Assembly (NCBI GenBank): GCA_963827545.1
Contig: CAWHBI010000028.1
Location: 124,001-188,000 of the forward strand
Reading direction: 5' to 3'
Source: AWTP1-13 sp963827545
GTDB taxonomy: Bacteria > Pseudomonadota > Alphaproteobacteria > Rhizobiales > Hyphomicrobiaceae
DNA length: 64,000 nt
Positions 1 to 9,319 of this stretch are shown here, one piece after another (positions within the stretch are counted from its first letter, which is position 1; each line of letters opens with the position of its first letter). The notes under the pieces are model-generated. The model saw only the letters and a program-made list of their open reading frames with translations, did not search any database and was not told the origin of the DNA. The position numbers and the translations under genes are program-made.

Positions 1-1322
1 GATCCGCCGGGCCATGAACGAGAGCGATACGGAAGCCAACACCAAGGCGATCGACAGCCTGCTCAACTATGAAACGGTAAAGTACTTCGGCGCCGAGGAG
101 CGCGAGGCGGCGCGCTACGATCAGTCGATGGCGGCCTACGAGCGGGCGAGCATCAAGGCCTACACCTCGCTGGCCGTGCTCAACGCCGGCCAGGCGACCA
201 TCTTCACCACGGCGCTGACGCTGTGCATGGTGATGGCGGGGCTCGACGTCGCTGCCGGACAGAGGACGGTCGGCCAGTTCGTGATGGTCAACGCCCTGCT
301 GCTGCAGCTGTTCATTCCGCTCAACTTCATGGGCATGGTGTATCGCGAGATCAAGCAGTCGCTGACCGACATCGAGCGCATGATGGACGTGCTGGAGGTG
401 GCGCCCGAGGTGGCGGACCGCCCGGGCGCCGCTGAGCTCAGGGTTGCGGGCGGCAGCATCCGCTTCGACAACGTGAAGTTCTGCTATGAGCCCGAGCGCA
501 TCATTCTCGATGGCCTCTCCTTTGAGGTGCCGGCCGGCAAGATGGTGGCAATCGTCGGCCCGTCCGGAGCCGGCAAGTCGACGGTGTCGCGCATCCTCCT
601 GCGCTTCTACGATGTGGCCGGTGGCCGCGTCACCATCGACGGCCAGGACATCACGTGAGGTCACGCAGAAGTCATTGCGCTCCGCGCTCGGCGTGGTGCC
701 GCAGGACACCGTGCTGTTCAACGACACGATTCTCTACAACATCCGCTACGGCCGGCCCGACGCCAGCGACGAGGAGGTGCGGGAGGCCGCGCGCCTGGCC
801 CAGATCGACGCCTTCATCGGCGCGCTGCCCGACGGCTATCGCTCCATGGTGGGCGAGCGGGGCCTCAAGCTCTCCGGCGGGGAGAAGCAGCGTGTGGCCA
901 TCGCCCGCACCATCCTGAAGGGCCCGCCGATCCTGATCCTCGACGAGGCGACCAGCGCACTCGACAGCCACACCGAGAAGGAAATTCAAGACGCGCTCGA
1001 CGAGGTGGCCAGGCACCGCACCACTTTGGTCATCGCCCACCGGCTTTCCACCATCGTCGGCGCCGACAACATCCTGGTGCTCGATGGCGGCCGCCTGGTG
1101 GAGCAGGGGACCCACGGCGAGTTGCTGGCCACGGAGGGGCTCTACGCCAGCCTGTGGAACCGTCAGCGGCAGGCCGAGAAGGCGCGCGAGGAGCTGGCAG
1201 AGGCGCTGGCGCAGGATGGCCTGCGCATCACGGATGGCCGGCTCACCGGAGCAGCGGCGAGCTTGCCGGGGAGCCGCGTGGGCGCAGAGGACAGCCAGGA
1301 GCGGCTGCCATCGGCGACTTAG
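1..1322 (+). CDS. ATM1-type ABC exporter (permease-ATPase half transporter), 5' end outside window, one frameshift
   Basis: The gene is already open at base 2 and begins upstream of the window. The membrane part carries the run TEANTKAIDSLLNYETVKYF, typical of the mitochondrial ATM1/HMT1-like exporters that move glutathione-linked sulfur or metal compounds across the inner membrane. The ATPase domain follows, with Walker A GPSGAGKST, signature LSGGEKQR and Walker B ILILDEATSALD, so the fold is complete. The reading frame changes near base 653: removing one base joins IDGQDI to REVTQKSLRSALG, which restores the conserved sequence. The frameshift lies between Walker A and the Q-loop region and would destroy the protein if real. 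I think it is a sequencing insertion, because everything on both sides is well conserved. Substrate is inferred from the family only. Confidence 0.88.
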
Positions 1323-1701
1323 CGCACCTGGCGGGCAAACCCGGTGCCCTGGAGAATGCGTTGAGACAACGGTAATCCGCCGCGCCCGCAATGCCGCGGC
1401 GGATCATTGGAATGGCTTCCCGCACCCAAACCATCAACGCCGATTATGACGACGGTACCATCCCCTCCGCAATATCGATGTAGCTGCACTGTAGTCGAAA
1501 TGACAAGCATTTGCAGTCACCTCTGTGACACACCATGAGATTTTTTGCGCTGGGCGGGGCACACGGAGCGACGGCGTGCGACCGCTGGGCGGACACAAAT
1601 GCGACGCTCTCATCGTTTCTTAACCCGCAACCAACGCGGCTAAGCTATTTTTTTAGCGGCTGAATTCCGGGCGGTGACGTCCCAACGAGCAGTGGCCTGT
1701 C
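1323..1701. other. Intergenic region, no gene seen
   Basis: I find no convincing gene, RNA or repeat in this stretch. It is locally less GC-rich near 1600-1670, with a T-run before the next gene, so it may hold that gene's promoter, but I cannot assign one. Confidence 0.4.
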
Positions 1702-2442
1702 ATGGACGACGAAGCCAAAGGTGCAACGAGGTGGGCGCGGCTCGGTGAGCAGCTGCGGCCGTGGCGACTGCGCGCGCTGCTTCTGACCAAGCATACGGCG
1801 CGTCAGGTCCGCCCAGCGCTGCGGGCGTTTTGGCAGGCGGCCAAGCCCGTGCTGCGGACGGCACTGCAAATCTTCCTCGCGCTCATCATCCTGCTCGAGG
1901 AGTGGGGCTGGCGTCCGCTCGCCGATTTGCTGGGGCGGCTGGCCCGCTGGCGGCCGTGGGCGCTCGTCGAGTATGGCATCGCGCGCTTGCCGCCCTACGC
2001 GGCGCTCTGCGTGTTCGTGCTGCCGAGCGCGCTGCTGCTGCCTTTGAAATTCCTGGCGCTGTTCCTGGTCGCCAAGGGCCAGCTGGTGCTTGCCGCGATG
2101 CTGTTCGCGGTCGCCAAGGTTGTGGCCACCGCACTGGTCGCGCGCCTCTTCATGCTGACCCAGCCTGCCCTGATGCAGATCGGCTGGTTCGCGTGGGGCT
2201 ATGATCGCTTCATGCCGTGGAAGGAGGCCCTGGTGGAGTATGTGCGCGCCTCCTGGGTGTGGCGTGTAGCCCGCATCTGGAAGGAGCGCGCAAGGCGTGT
2301 GGCCGTGGCCCAGTGGCGAGTGTGGCGCCCCACGCTCCTGGACCTCAGGGCGGCCATGCTGGCGGCCGCCGAGAGGATCGCGGCGCAGGTCCGGCGCCTC
2401 GTCCAGGAGATCAGGGCACGCTGGGCGACGCCGCAGCGGTAA
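1702..2442 (+). CDS. Hypothetical inner-membrane protein
   Basis: I do not recognise a named family. The 246-residue protein is very rich in Arg, Trp, Ala and Leu. Hydrophobic stretches lie at about residues 52-68, 99-123 and 128-148, so it probably crosses the membrane two or three times, with basic, helical N- and C-terminal arms in the cytoplasm. There is no signal peptide and no catalytic motif that I can see. Similar basic membrane proteins of unknown function are common in Hyphomicrobiales, which is an impression and not a search result. It stands alone: the ABC exporter ends about 380 bases upstream and the caspase gene converges from the right. The start lacks a clear Shine-Dalgarno sequence, so the N-terminus is uncertain. 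Confidence 0.6.
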   Translation: MDDEAKGATRWARLGEQLRPWRLRALLLTKHTARQVRPALRAFWQAAKPVLRTALQIFLALIILLEEWGWRPLADLLGRLARWRPWALVEYGIARLPPYAALCVFVLPSALLLPLKFLALFLVAKGQLVLAAMLFAVAKVVATALVARLFMLTQPALMQIGWFAWGYDRFMPWKEALVEYVRASWVWRVARIWKERARRVAVAQWRVWRPTLLDLRAAMLAAAERIAAQVRRLVQEIRARWATPQR

Positions 2443-2454
2443 GGGGCGGGCCAG

Positions 2455-5352
2455 CTATTTCAGCAGCACGATGCGCATCTCGGGCGCGGCGTCGGGCTTG
2501 ACGCGCACTGGCTCCTGCAGGCCCTTGGTCATGGTCATCACCCGGCGGCGCACGTAGACGGAGAGTTCCTCGGTGTCGACGTAGCCTACCCGATCACGGT
2601 CGGCCGCCCCCCCAAGCCCGTCGAGCATGGCCCGAGTGAAGGCGCCATTGGCCCATTCGGCCCGCTCGTAGGAGAACTGGCGGCCGCGCGCGGAGGCGTA
2701 AAGCAGCACGCCCAGCGACTTGTCGCCGAGCTCGTTGGCCAACCGGTTCATGTCGACGCGGCTGCCGCCAGCGGGAGGCGCGTCGGCGGTGGCACCTGAA
2801 TGGCAGGCGTCGAGCATGACGACCATGGCGCCCTTGCGGTTGCGGATCGTGCTCAGGATCTCATCGCGGTTCACAGCGGTGGCGCGCGCCCTGTCGGGGT
2901 CGCTGTCGGCCGCCATGTAGTAGAAGTTCTGATCGATGGTCGCACCGTGGCCAGCGAGGAACAGCAGGTTGACATCGCCCTCCTCAGAGCCCTTCTCCAG
3001 CCACTCCAGGCCGTCGAGCACGTCGGCGCGCTTGGCATTGGGCAGCAATTTTGCTTCCACCTTGCTGTAGCTCTTGGCCTGCTGCGCATTGAAGAAGGCG
3101 GCGAGGTCGGTCGCGTCCTTGGCGGCGAAGTCGAGCTTGGTGAGCCTGGGCGACGTGTAGGCGTTGACGCCGACGAACAGCCCGCGCAGGCGCGGCAGGA
3201 CGACCTGCCCAGGCTTGGCACCGTCCCAGCGCAGCCGTACGGATACGGGCTCGCTGGTCCTGTTGCCCTCGTCGCGGGCGACAAGGGTGATCGTGACATC
3301 CTCGGGCGGCAGGGGAAGCGTCACCCGGCCAGACGCGTATTTGCCGGTGCTCACCGGACCGGCGAAGCGGGCGCCGAGTGCGGCATTGTTGATGAGGTAG
3401 TCGACCTTCGTGATCTTCTGGCCAGTGGGCGCGAGGATGTCGTACTCGAGCGTCACCTCGGGCGTGCGGAAGGTGGCGCCGTCTCCCGGTTTCTGGATCA
3501 CCACCATGGGCGGAGCGATGGTGCGCACGTCCTCCACGCCGCGCGTCCTGTTGCCGCGCTTGTTGGCCTCCTCGATCGCCTTGGGCTCGTCGAGCGTTTC
3601 GAGCGCGAGCTTGACGATGTCGGGCCGGTTGAACTGTTCGCGGAAGCGATCGACCGGGAAGAATTGAGCGGCCTCGCTCCAGCCGCGATTGACGTGCCAG
3701 CCGATGAGCGACTCCGCGCCAGGCGAGGCCATGTAGTAGCCCTTGGGCGTCCAGGCCACCCAGCGGCGGTCTTTGGCATGGACGAAGAGGGCGAGCAGCT
3801 CCTGGCCGTCAGTGAGCCGATGCCAGCGAATGGTACCGTCACCGTAGGCGGCGATGGCTAGTCTGCCGTCTCGGGAGACATTCGCACCCCAAGCTATGCC
3901 CGGAACCTGTTTCTGCCACAGCAGGGTTCCATCCCTCCGGTATCCACGCAGCGACCACTCGGCGCCGAGCACAAAGTGCTGCTTGTCCGGCGCGACGGCA
4001 AACGAGCGTGCGATCTCGAGCGCCTCCAGCTGGATGGGCGTGCCGGCCAGCTTGGGATCCCGCATATTGTTCCAACCTGTAACTGGAAGGCTCGTCGTGT
4101 CGGGCCCGGCAAGGTCACTCGGTCGGTCCGGCGCTTCGACGAGCTGCTCAGCCATCAGATCGAAGAGAACCGGGCTCTTGCCCGCTGCCTGGAGCCCGAA
4201 GCGCAGGCGATGCCCGTTGGCCGCAGCCGAAAGGCCGTCTTCCCGGACTTGGCCGCGTAGGTCAGCCTGCACGCCCTCCTGCCAAAGCTGCCGGGTACCC
4301 TGCGGAGTAAGAAGGCCGAAGACCGGATCTTGTGCGACGATGGCCATGCGGTCGCCGCAGGGAAGCAGCTGCATGATGGTGTCTCGCGGACCGTCGAGTT
4401 CTCGCGCCAGACCTTTGCCACGCCGCCCCCACACGAGAACCGAGCTATTCCTGTCCAGCGGGTAGTTGCCGCCGGCGTAAAGCCGCGCGCCGTCAGCCGA
4501 CCAGGCAACCGAGGCAAGATTGCCGTTGTCCTTGCCGCGAGTGTCGGCAGCAAAGCGCCGGGCCAGCGTGGCCGTCTCATAGACGTCGACCGCCTTGGTA
4601 TCGAAGTGGCCCACCGCTACGCTGTCGGCGGAGGGATGTGCGGCAACGGAGTACGGCTCCTTGCCGCGGGTTGCGGTCAGCGTCGGCTTGGCCTTGAAGC
4701 CCGGCGCGTAACGCCGCAGCTTGCCATCGTAGGCGACCGTGTAGAGCGCGCCGGCACTGTCGAAGGCCACTCCATAGGCTGCGGCGCCGTCGTATTCCCT
4801 GTCCTCAGCTGCAAGACGCCAGCTCGCCAGATCGACGCCCGTTCTCTCCCACACTCGCACACCCAGACCACCATGAATTGTCGCCGCCAGAAACCGTCCA
4901 TCAGCTGAGACGGCAAGGCGATTGACGACATCGCCTTCAGGGCCGAGCCGAGCCAGCAGCACCCCCGTGGCAGTCTGAAAGACGTAGACAAAAATTCCTG
5001 CTTTGCTCGAAAAGGCCGCATCCCACCCGCCAGCCGCAGCCCAGCTGCCATCGGGCGCGACGGCCACGGCATAGATCTTGCCGTCGTTTCCTGGACCAAT
5101 CGGCGGGCGCAGGGTCCGCAGCAGCTTGCCGTCTGGTAGCCCCCACAACCGCAACGTCTTGTCATCGGAACCCGTTGCCATCAACGCGCAGGCGCCGTCG
5201 ACACCCGCGCTTCTGATTGGTGCCGTGTGCATGCCCGGATCGATGCGAAGGATCGGCTCCTGCGGTGGTGGGGGGGGCTGTTGCGCCAGCGCCGGCGCGG
5301 CCAAAAGCGCCCATGTGATGATACAAATGCAAGACAACACGCGCGATGTCAT
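2455..5352 (-). CDS. Secreted WD40-repeat protein with C-terminal caspase (peptidase C14) domain
   Basis: The open frame continues upstream, but the ATG at 5352 is preceded by AGGAG and starts a clean signal peptide (MTSRVLSCICIITWALLAAP, cleavage after ALA), giving 965 residues. Residues from about 45 to 560 form WD40-like beta-propeller repeats, for example GSDDKTLRLWGLPDG. A beta-sandwich-like linker follows, and residues from about 740 on form a caspase fold. The catalytic dyad is visible: His802 in FLAGHGATID and Cys850 in VMLDACHSGA. Bacterial proteins of this type are generally called metacaspase-like or caspase family proteins; in cytoplasmic forms the WD40 part often senses or recruits. 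Here the signal peptide puts it in the periplasm or outside. Target and regulation are unknown. The next gene upstream on this strand encodes a secreted SH3 protein. Confidence 0.85.
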   Translation of the reverse strand: MTSRVLSCICIITWALLAAPALAQQPPPPPQEPILRIDPGMHTAPIRSAGVDGACALMATGSDDKTLRLWGLPDGKLLRTLRPPIGPGNDGKIYAVAVAPDGSWAAAGGWDAAFSSKAGIFVYVFQTATGVLLARLGPEGDVVNRLAVSADGRFLAATIHGGLGVRVWERTGVDLASWRLAAEDREYDGAAAYGVAFDSAGALYTVAYDGKLRRYAPGFKAKPTLTATRGKEPYSVAAHPSADSVAVGHFDTKAVDVYETATLARRFAADTRGKDNGNLASVAWSADGARLYAGGNYPLDRNSSVLVWGRRGKGLARELDGPRDTIMQLLPCGDRMAIVAQDPVFGLLTPQGTRQLWQEGVQADLRGQVREDGLSAAANGHRLRFGLQAAGKSPVLFDLMAEQLVEAPDRPSDLAGPDTTSLPVTGWNNMRDPKLAGTPIQLEALEIARSFAVAPDKQHFVLGAEWSLRGYRRDGTLLWQKQVPGIAWGANVSRDGRLAIAAYGDGTIRWHRLTDGQELLALFVHAKDRRWVAWTPKGYYMASPGAESLIGWHVNRGWSEAAQFFPVDRFREQFNRPDIVKLALETLDEPKAIEEANKRGNRTRGVEDVRTIAPPMVVIQKPGDGATFRTPEVTLEYDILAPTGQKITKVDYLINNAALGARFAGPVSTGKYASGRVTLPLPPEDVTITLVARDEGNRTSEPVSVRLRWDGAKPGQVVLPRLRGLFVGVNAYTSPRLTKLDFAAKDATDLAAFFNAQQAKSYSKVEAKLLPNAKRADVLDGLEWLEKGSEEGDVNLLFLAGHGATIDQNFYYMAADSDPDRARATAVNRDEILSTIRNRKGAMVVMLDACHSGATADAPPAGGSRVDMNRLANELGDKSLGVLLYASARGRQFSYERAEWANGAFTRAMLDGLGGAADRDRVGYVDTEELSVYVRRRVMTMTKGLQEPVRVKPDAAPEMRIVLLK

Positions 5353-5492
5353 GACGCGTCTCCTGAAGTAATGATCAAGGTCGAATGTGCGCATACTTGC
5401 ACCGTCCGCGCGTGCAGTGCAAGAGAGGCGCGAGCCGCGTTCGTGCGGCTCGGCTACCATGCACAGGCTGATTTCGCATGTGCTTCTCCAGG

Positions 5493-5861
5493 CTATTTCG
5501 CCCACCCGCTGTCCTTGGTCAGGAAGCGCCCGGCCACCCAGCCCTGCATGCCCTGATACTCGACCCGGCACCATTGGGTAAGGGCCTCGCGGCGCGCGCT
5601 TTCGTTCATGCGCATCCACAGGTCCAGCGGCGGCTGGTTGCGGCGGCAGCCCAGGTGCTTCAGGCCGCGCGCGTTGGGCGGGATCTGGGCCAGGCTCTTG
5701 CTGTCGGCCGAGGGAACGTCGCGCATGTGCAGCACGTCGCCGGCGCCGACGCCGGTCACCGCCCAGAATTCCGACGGGTCTTCCGCGCGGGCACTGGTGG
5801 TCACCAGGAACACTGCGAAGAGCGCCGCAGCCACGGCGCGTGAGCAGGCAGCACGTTGCAT
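5493..5861 (-). CDS. Secreted SH3-domain protein
   Basis: This 122-residue protein has a signal peptide (residues 1 to about 26, ending SARA) followed by a bacterial SH3 (SH3b type 3) domain. The domain is seen in VLHMRDVPSADSKSLAQIP near the start and WCRVEYQGMQGWVAGRFL at the end, the usual first and last strands. Such domains bind cell-wall peptides or other periplasmic partners. It lies about 140 bases upstream of the WD40-caspase gene on the same strand and could be cotranscribed with it; the two proteins would share a compartment. A GAGGG sequence lies about 11 bases before the ATG. Function beyond binding is unknown. Confidence 0.75.
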   Translation of the reverse strand: MQRAACSRAVAAALFAVFLVTTSARAEDPSEFWAVTGVGAGDVLHMRDVPSADSKSLAQIPPNARGLKHLGCRRNQPPLDLWMRMNESARREALTQWCRVEYQGMQGWVAGRFLTKDSGWAK

Positions 5862-5987
5862 CCGAGAACAGCCCTCGACTCCAGGATGCGCCCAAGGTGC
5901 TCCAAAATGTGCCAGGGATATGGCATGCTGAGGTGTGAGGTTGGGCGGTGACGGCGCTGTGGGCGTGACCGCGGTATTGGCGGGTTG

Positions 5988-6012
5988 GGGTCAGACCCTG
6001 CGGGTCTGACCC
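5988..6012. repeat. Dispersed palindrome, copy 1 (GGGTCAGACCC / GGGTCTGACCC)
   Basis: An 11-base arm GGGTCAGACCC is followed by TGC and its exact reverse complement GGGTCTGACCC. The same 25-base palindrome occurs again at 13811-13835. It lies between divergent genes in both places or close to gene ends. It could be a REP-like mobile palindrome; it has no U-run and is not a standard terminator. Confidence 0.8.
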
Positions 6013-6217
6013 AGCCATTGCACGACCGGGCCCCCACCATCCCTCGATCGCCACGCAATATTCCGGACACGGGCGGTCCTCCCAAATCACTTTGAGGGTT
6101 TACCCCAGTTCCGGTGCAATGACCGGCACCGCAAAGTGGCTCCCCGCGAATGCTTGCCGTCGGCACGGTGGCATTTGCCATTTCAACGGATCGAGCCTTT
6201 CGATGGGGAGATCGGCC

Positions 6218-6898
6218 ATGACCAGCATGCAGAAGACCGCAATTGCCTCCGCTGCACTCTTGGCAGTCGTGTGGGCTCCTTGGGACGCATTCGCCCAAGC
6301 CCAGCTCAGGGACCGCGTGGCCGCAGCGGTTGAAACAGTCGAGAAGGCCTGCGGCGACGATATCAGCAGCTTCTGCGGCAAGGTCTCGCGCGGCGAGGGC
6401 CGGCTGCTCTTGTGCATGCAGGCTCACGAAGATCAATTGAGCTTCAGGTGCCAATTCGCACTCTACCGGGTCTCGCGCCGCCTCGAGAATGCGCTCCACC
6501 GCGTCGAGCGCCTGGCCGATGCGTGCTGGAGCGACATCCAAGCACAGTGCGGCGAGGCGGAGAGAATCGGACAATGCGTGGTGCAGAAGAGGGCCGCGCT
6601 TTCGAAGTCGTGTCAGACCGTGGTTGGAGCCCTCCAGCGGGGCGTTCAGGGCTTGGCGAGTTTGAAGGGCAAGTCCGTCTACAGCTCCGACGACAAGAGC
6701 CTCGGCCAGGTCGTGGATGTCAAAAGGGGCCCTGACGGCAAACTCCATTCGATACGGGTCGAGATCGGACGGTTCCTCGGTCTCGGCAGCAAGGTCGTGG
6801 AGATCACCGTGGATACATTCGAGGAGCTCGCCGACCGGGTCAGGCTGCGGATTGGCGGCGATCAGGTCCGTTCCCTGCCGGAAGCGCAGAAGCAGTGA
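6218..6898 (+). CDS. Secreted Cys-rich repeat protein with PRC-barrel domain
   Basis: The chosen ATG has GGGGAG eight bases upstream and starts a signal peptide ending in DAFAQA; 226 residues. Two Cys-rich units follow, with paired cysteines in ACGDDISSFC and LLLCMQAHEDQLSFRC, then ACWSDIQAQC and GQCVVQKRAALSKSC. This spacing is like the GLG1-type cysteine-rich repeat. The C-terminal third, from about LKGKSVYSSDDKSLGQVVDV, is a PRC-barrel, a small beta-barrel that usually mediates protein contacts. The eight cysteines are probably oxidised in the periplasm. No partner gene is obvious, but a second PRC-barrel secreted protein is encoded at 52.7-53.2 kb. An open frame continues further upstream but has no ribosome site. 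Confidence 0.72.
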   Translation: MTSMQKTAIASAALLAVVWAPWDAFAQAQLRDRVAAAVETVEKACGDDISSFCGKVSRGEGRLLLCMQAHEDQLSFRCQFALYRVSRRLENALHRVERLADACWSDIQAQCGEAERIGQCVVQKRAALSKSCQTVVGALQRGVQGLASLKGKSVYSSDDKSLGQVVDVKRGPDGKLHSIRVEIGRFLGLGSKVVEITVDTFEELADRVRLRIGGDQVRSLPEAQKQ

Positions 6899-6931
6899 CC
6901 GACAGCTGCTGCGGTGGTCACGGGCTGCTTG

Positions 6932-7237
6932 CTACTCTGCCTTCTCGAGCAGGAATTTGACGCGCTCCTCCACCACACGCCGGCATGTGCGTTGCCATTC
7001 CTGCTTGGTCATGTGCGTGGCCGGCTCCCAGTCCTGCATGCACTGCGCCAAGTATTCCGCGCCGCGGTCGTGGATCGACTTGATCTGATCAGGGGACTTG
7101 GCGCTGTCTGGTTTGGCGCGGGCCTTTGGCGGCATTGGAGGCGAGGCCGTGCTTTCCGGGCGAGCGCCGGATTGGGCAACGGCCGCGCCGCCGGCCAGGA
7201 TCAGGGAGAGCGAGCAAGCAAGAAGCAGCACACGCAT
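6932..7237 (-). CDS. Small secreted protein of unknown function
   Basis: The protein has 101 residues from the ATG at 7237, starting with a signal peptide (MRVLLLACSLSLILAGGAAVAQ). The mature part has a Pro/Ala/Ser-rich linker and then a helical region with two cysteines (AQCMQDWEPATHMTKQEWQR and TCRRVVEERV), the sort of pair that could form one disulfide. I do not recognise the family. A TTG farther upstream at 7312 would add 25 residues before the signal peptide, which is unlikely. It converges with the Cys-rich PRC gene, with 33 bases between the stops. Confidence 0.6.
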   Translation of the reverse strand: MRVLLLACSLSLILAGGAAVAQSGARPESTASPPMPPKARAKPDSAKSPDQIKSIHDRGAEYLAQCMQDWEPATHMTKQEWQRTCRRVVEERVKFLLEKAE

Positions 7238-7374
7238 GGGGCCAGCACGGGTTACGCCAGGGCAATTGCAAATCGAGCGTAGCGCCACGCGAGTTGAGAC
7301 CAATCCGGACAAGTACCGAGAATCGATGCAGACAAGTCCCGATCAGGTTGACGCGGGGCTGCCCTCCCGCACCC

Positions 7375-8598
7375 TCAATCCAGCACGTGGCTTACCATGC
7401 CGTCGGCGAGCTTGGGCTCGAACCAGGTGGACTTCGGCGGCATGATCGCGCCGGCATCCGCCACGGCCATCAGGTCGTCCATGGTGGTGGGGAAGAGGGC
7501 GAAGGCGATGGCCATCTCGCGCGAGTCGACGCGGCGCGCCAGCTCGGCCAGCCCGCGTCCGCCGCCGACGAAATCGATGCGCTTGTCGGTGCGCTGGTCG
7601 GCTATGCCAAGGACGGGCTCGATCAGGCTGCGGGCGAGCAGCGTGACGGGCAGGCGGCCGATGGCGTCGCGCTCCGGCACCAGCTCGGGGCGCAACTTGA
7701 GCTGGTGCCAACGGCCGGCCAGGTACATGCCGAACTCGCGCGCTTCCGCCGGTCGCACGGGCGAGGCCGACGTGGTGACGGCAAAGCGCTCGGCGATCTC
7801 GGCGAGCAGGGTCTCGGGCGTGCGGCCGTTCAGATCGCGCACCACGCGGTTGTAGTCGAGGATGGTCATGGCGTGGTGGGGGAAGACGACACTCAGGAAA
7901 TAGCGGTGCGAGCCCTCGGCGCCCCCGCGCGCCGCCGACACCCGAGCCGCGGCGGCCGAGCGATGGTGACCGTCGGCGATGTAGAGGGCCGGCAGGCCGT
8001 CGAAGGCGCGCGTGAGCTCATCGATGGGGGCGGCATCGGCGATCACCCATAGCTCGTGCATGACATCGTCGTCGGCGGTGACGGCCACGTCGGGATCGCG
8101 CTCGGTGGCACGCTTCAAGAGCGTGTCGATCTCGGGGGCATGCGGATAGGCCATCATGACGGGGCCGGTCTGGGCGTTGAGCGCCTCGATCTGGCGCACC
8201 CGATCGGTCTCCTTGGTGGGCGTGGTCAGCTCGTGCTTCTTGATGCGGCCGTTCTCGTAGCCCGCGAGCGCGGCGACGCAGGCGAGCCCGGTCTGCCGCC
8301 GGCCCTGCCAGGTCGTGCGGTAGGCGTAGTAATGCGGGCGGGCATCGCGCGCGAGCACGCGTTCGGCCAGCATGCGCTCCAGGTTCTCAGCAGCCTTGGC
8401 GTAGACGGCGTCTGCGTGGGGATCGGTGCCCTGGGGCAGATCGATCTCGGCCTTTGAGACGTGCAGGAAGCTCCATGGCTTGCCCCTGGTGCGCTCGCGG
8501 GCCTCGGCGCTGGAGAGCACATCGTAGGGCGGGGCCAGGACCTCGCGGGCCCTGGAAGGGGTGGGGCGCAGCGCGCGGAACGGCTGGATGAGCGTCAA
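7375..8598 (-). CDS. DUF1015 family protein
   Basis: This 407-residue protein matches the DUF1015 family from memory of its landmarks: RALRPTPSRAREVLAPPYDV near the N-terminus, then a central ALYIADGHHRSAAAARV motif and a C-terminal domain. The biochemical role of the family is not established to my knowledge; the conserved DGHHR motif suggests a nucleotide- or metal-dependent activity, which is inference only. In many genomes it is a single-copy gene near serine or amino acid metabolism genes. Here it lies about 100 bases upstream of the pyrophosphatase stop but reads in the same direction, so pyrophosphatase would be transcribed first. It seems intact. Confidence 0.85.
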   Translation of the reverse strand: MTLIQPFRALRPTPSRAREVLAPPYDVLSSAEARERTRGKPWSFLHVSKAEIDLPQGTDPHADAVYAKAAENLERMLAERVLARDARPHYYAYRTTWQGRRQTGLACVAALAGYENGRIKKHELTTPTKETDRVRQIEALNAQTGPVMMAYPHAPEIDTLLKRATERDPDVAVTADDDVMHELWVIADAAPIDELTRAFDGLPALYIADGHHRSAAAARVSAARGGAEGSHRYFLSVVFPHHAMTILDYNRVVRDLNGRTPETLLAEIAERFAVTTSASPVRPAEAREFGMYLAGRWHQLKLRPELVPERDAIGRLPVTLLARSLIEPVLGIADQRTDKRIDFVGGGRGLAELARRVDSREMAIAFALFPTTMDDLMAVADAGAIMPPKSTWFEPKLADGMVSHVLD

Positions 8599-8694
8599 GG
8601 ATTGCTCCTGGGGTCTGCCTCGTCTCGTGCCCTCTGTTAGTGGCAGCGGGCCCGGCTTGCAACGCCCGGGCGGCCCTTTGCGCGACTATGCCGC

Positions 8695-9225
8695 TCAGCT
8701 TACTCTGGCCCGCCCGATCGCCTCCGCGATCAGCCGCTTGGCCTCGGCTGCATCGCCCCAGCCCTGCATCTTCACCCACTTGCCGGGCTCCAGGTCCTTG
8801 TAGTGCTCGAAGAAGTGCTGCACCTGCTCCAGCGTGATCTTCGGCAGGTCGGTATAGTTCAAAACATGCTCGTAGCGCTTCGTGAGCTTTGGGACCGGCA
8901 CCGCCAGAATTTTTTCATCACCCCCGGCGTCGTCCACCATCTTGAGCACGCCGATCGGCCGCACATTTATGACGGCGCCGGGGACGATGGGGCGCGTGTT
9001 GGCCACCAGCACGTCGATGGGGTCGCCGTCCTCGGAGAGCGTGTGGGGGACGAAACCGTAGTTGCCGGGATAGCGCATGGGGGTGTGCAGGAACCGGTCG
9101 ACCACCAAAGTGCCGGCCGCTTTGTCCATCTCGTACTTGATGGGCTCGCCGCCGATCGGCACCTCGATGATCACATTGATGTCCTCGGGAGGGTTGATGC
9201 CGACGGCGATGGCGTCGATGCGCAT
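8695..9225 (-). CDS. ppa: Inorganic pyrophosphatase
   Basis: Family I soluble pyrophosphatase, 176 residues, the normal bacterial length. It hydrolyses the pyrophosphate made by biosynthetic reactions to two phosphates in the cytoplasm, using Mg2+. The metal-site signature is visible in EDGDPIDVLV, with further conserved runs VIIEVPIGGEPIKYEMDK, MRYPGNYGFVPHT and GWGDAAEAKRLI. The ATG at 9225 has AGGAGAG upstream and begins MRIDAIAVG as in homologues. It is divergent from miaA, with a short 94-base gap that must hold both promoters. Confidence 0.96.
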   Translation of the reverse strand: MRIDAIAVGINPPEDINVIIEVPIGGEPIKYEMDKAAGTLVVDRFLHTPMRYPGNYGFVPHTLSEDGDPIDVLVANTRPIVPGAVINVRPIGVLKMVDDAGGDEKILAVPVPKLTKRYEHVLNYTDLPKITLEQVQHFFEHYKDLEPGKWVKMQGWGDAAEAKRLIAEAIGRARVS

Positions 9226-9319
9226 GGGGTCTCTCCTGGGTCGGCTGCACATTACGCGGGAATTGTGACACGTGCGGGCGCTTGTTGATTCACCGAGTGC
9301 GGGGGCCTTAAGTGGCGCC

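Noticed and set aside
5353..6090. N-terminal extension of the caspase protein
   Set aside because: The frame is open for 246 more codons, but it is antisense-like low-complexity sequence; the ATG at 5352 has a ribosome site and signal peptide.
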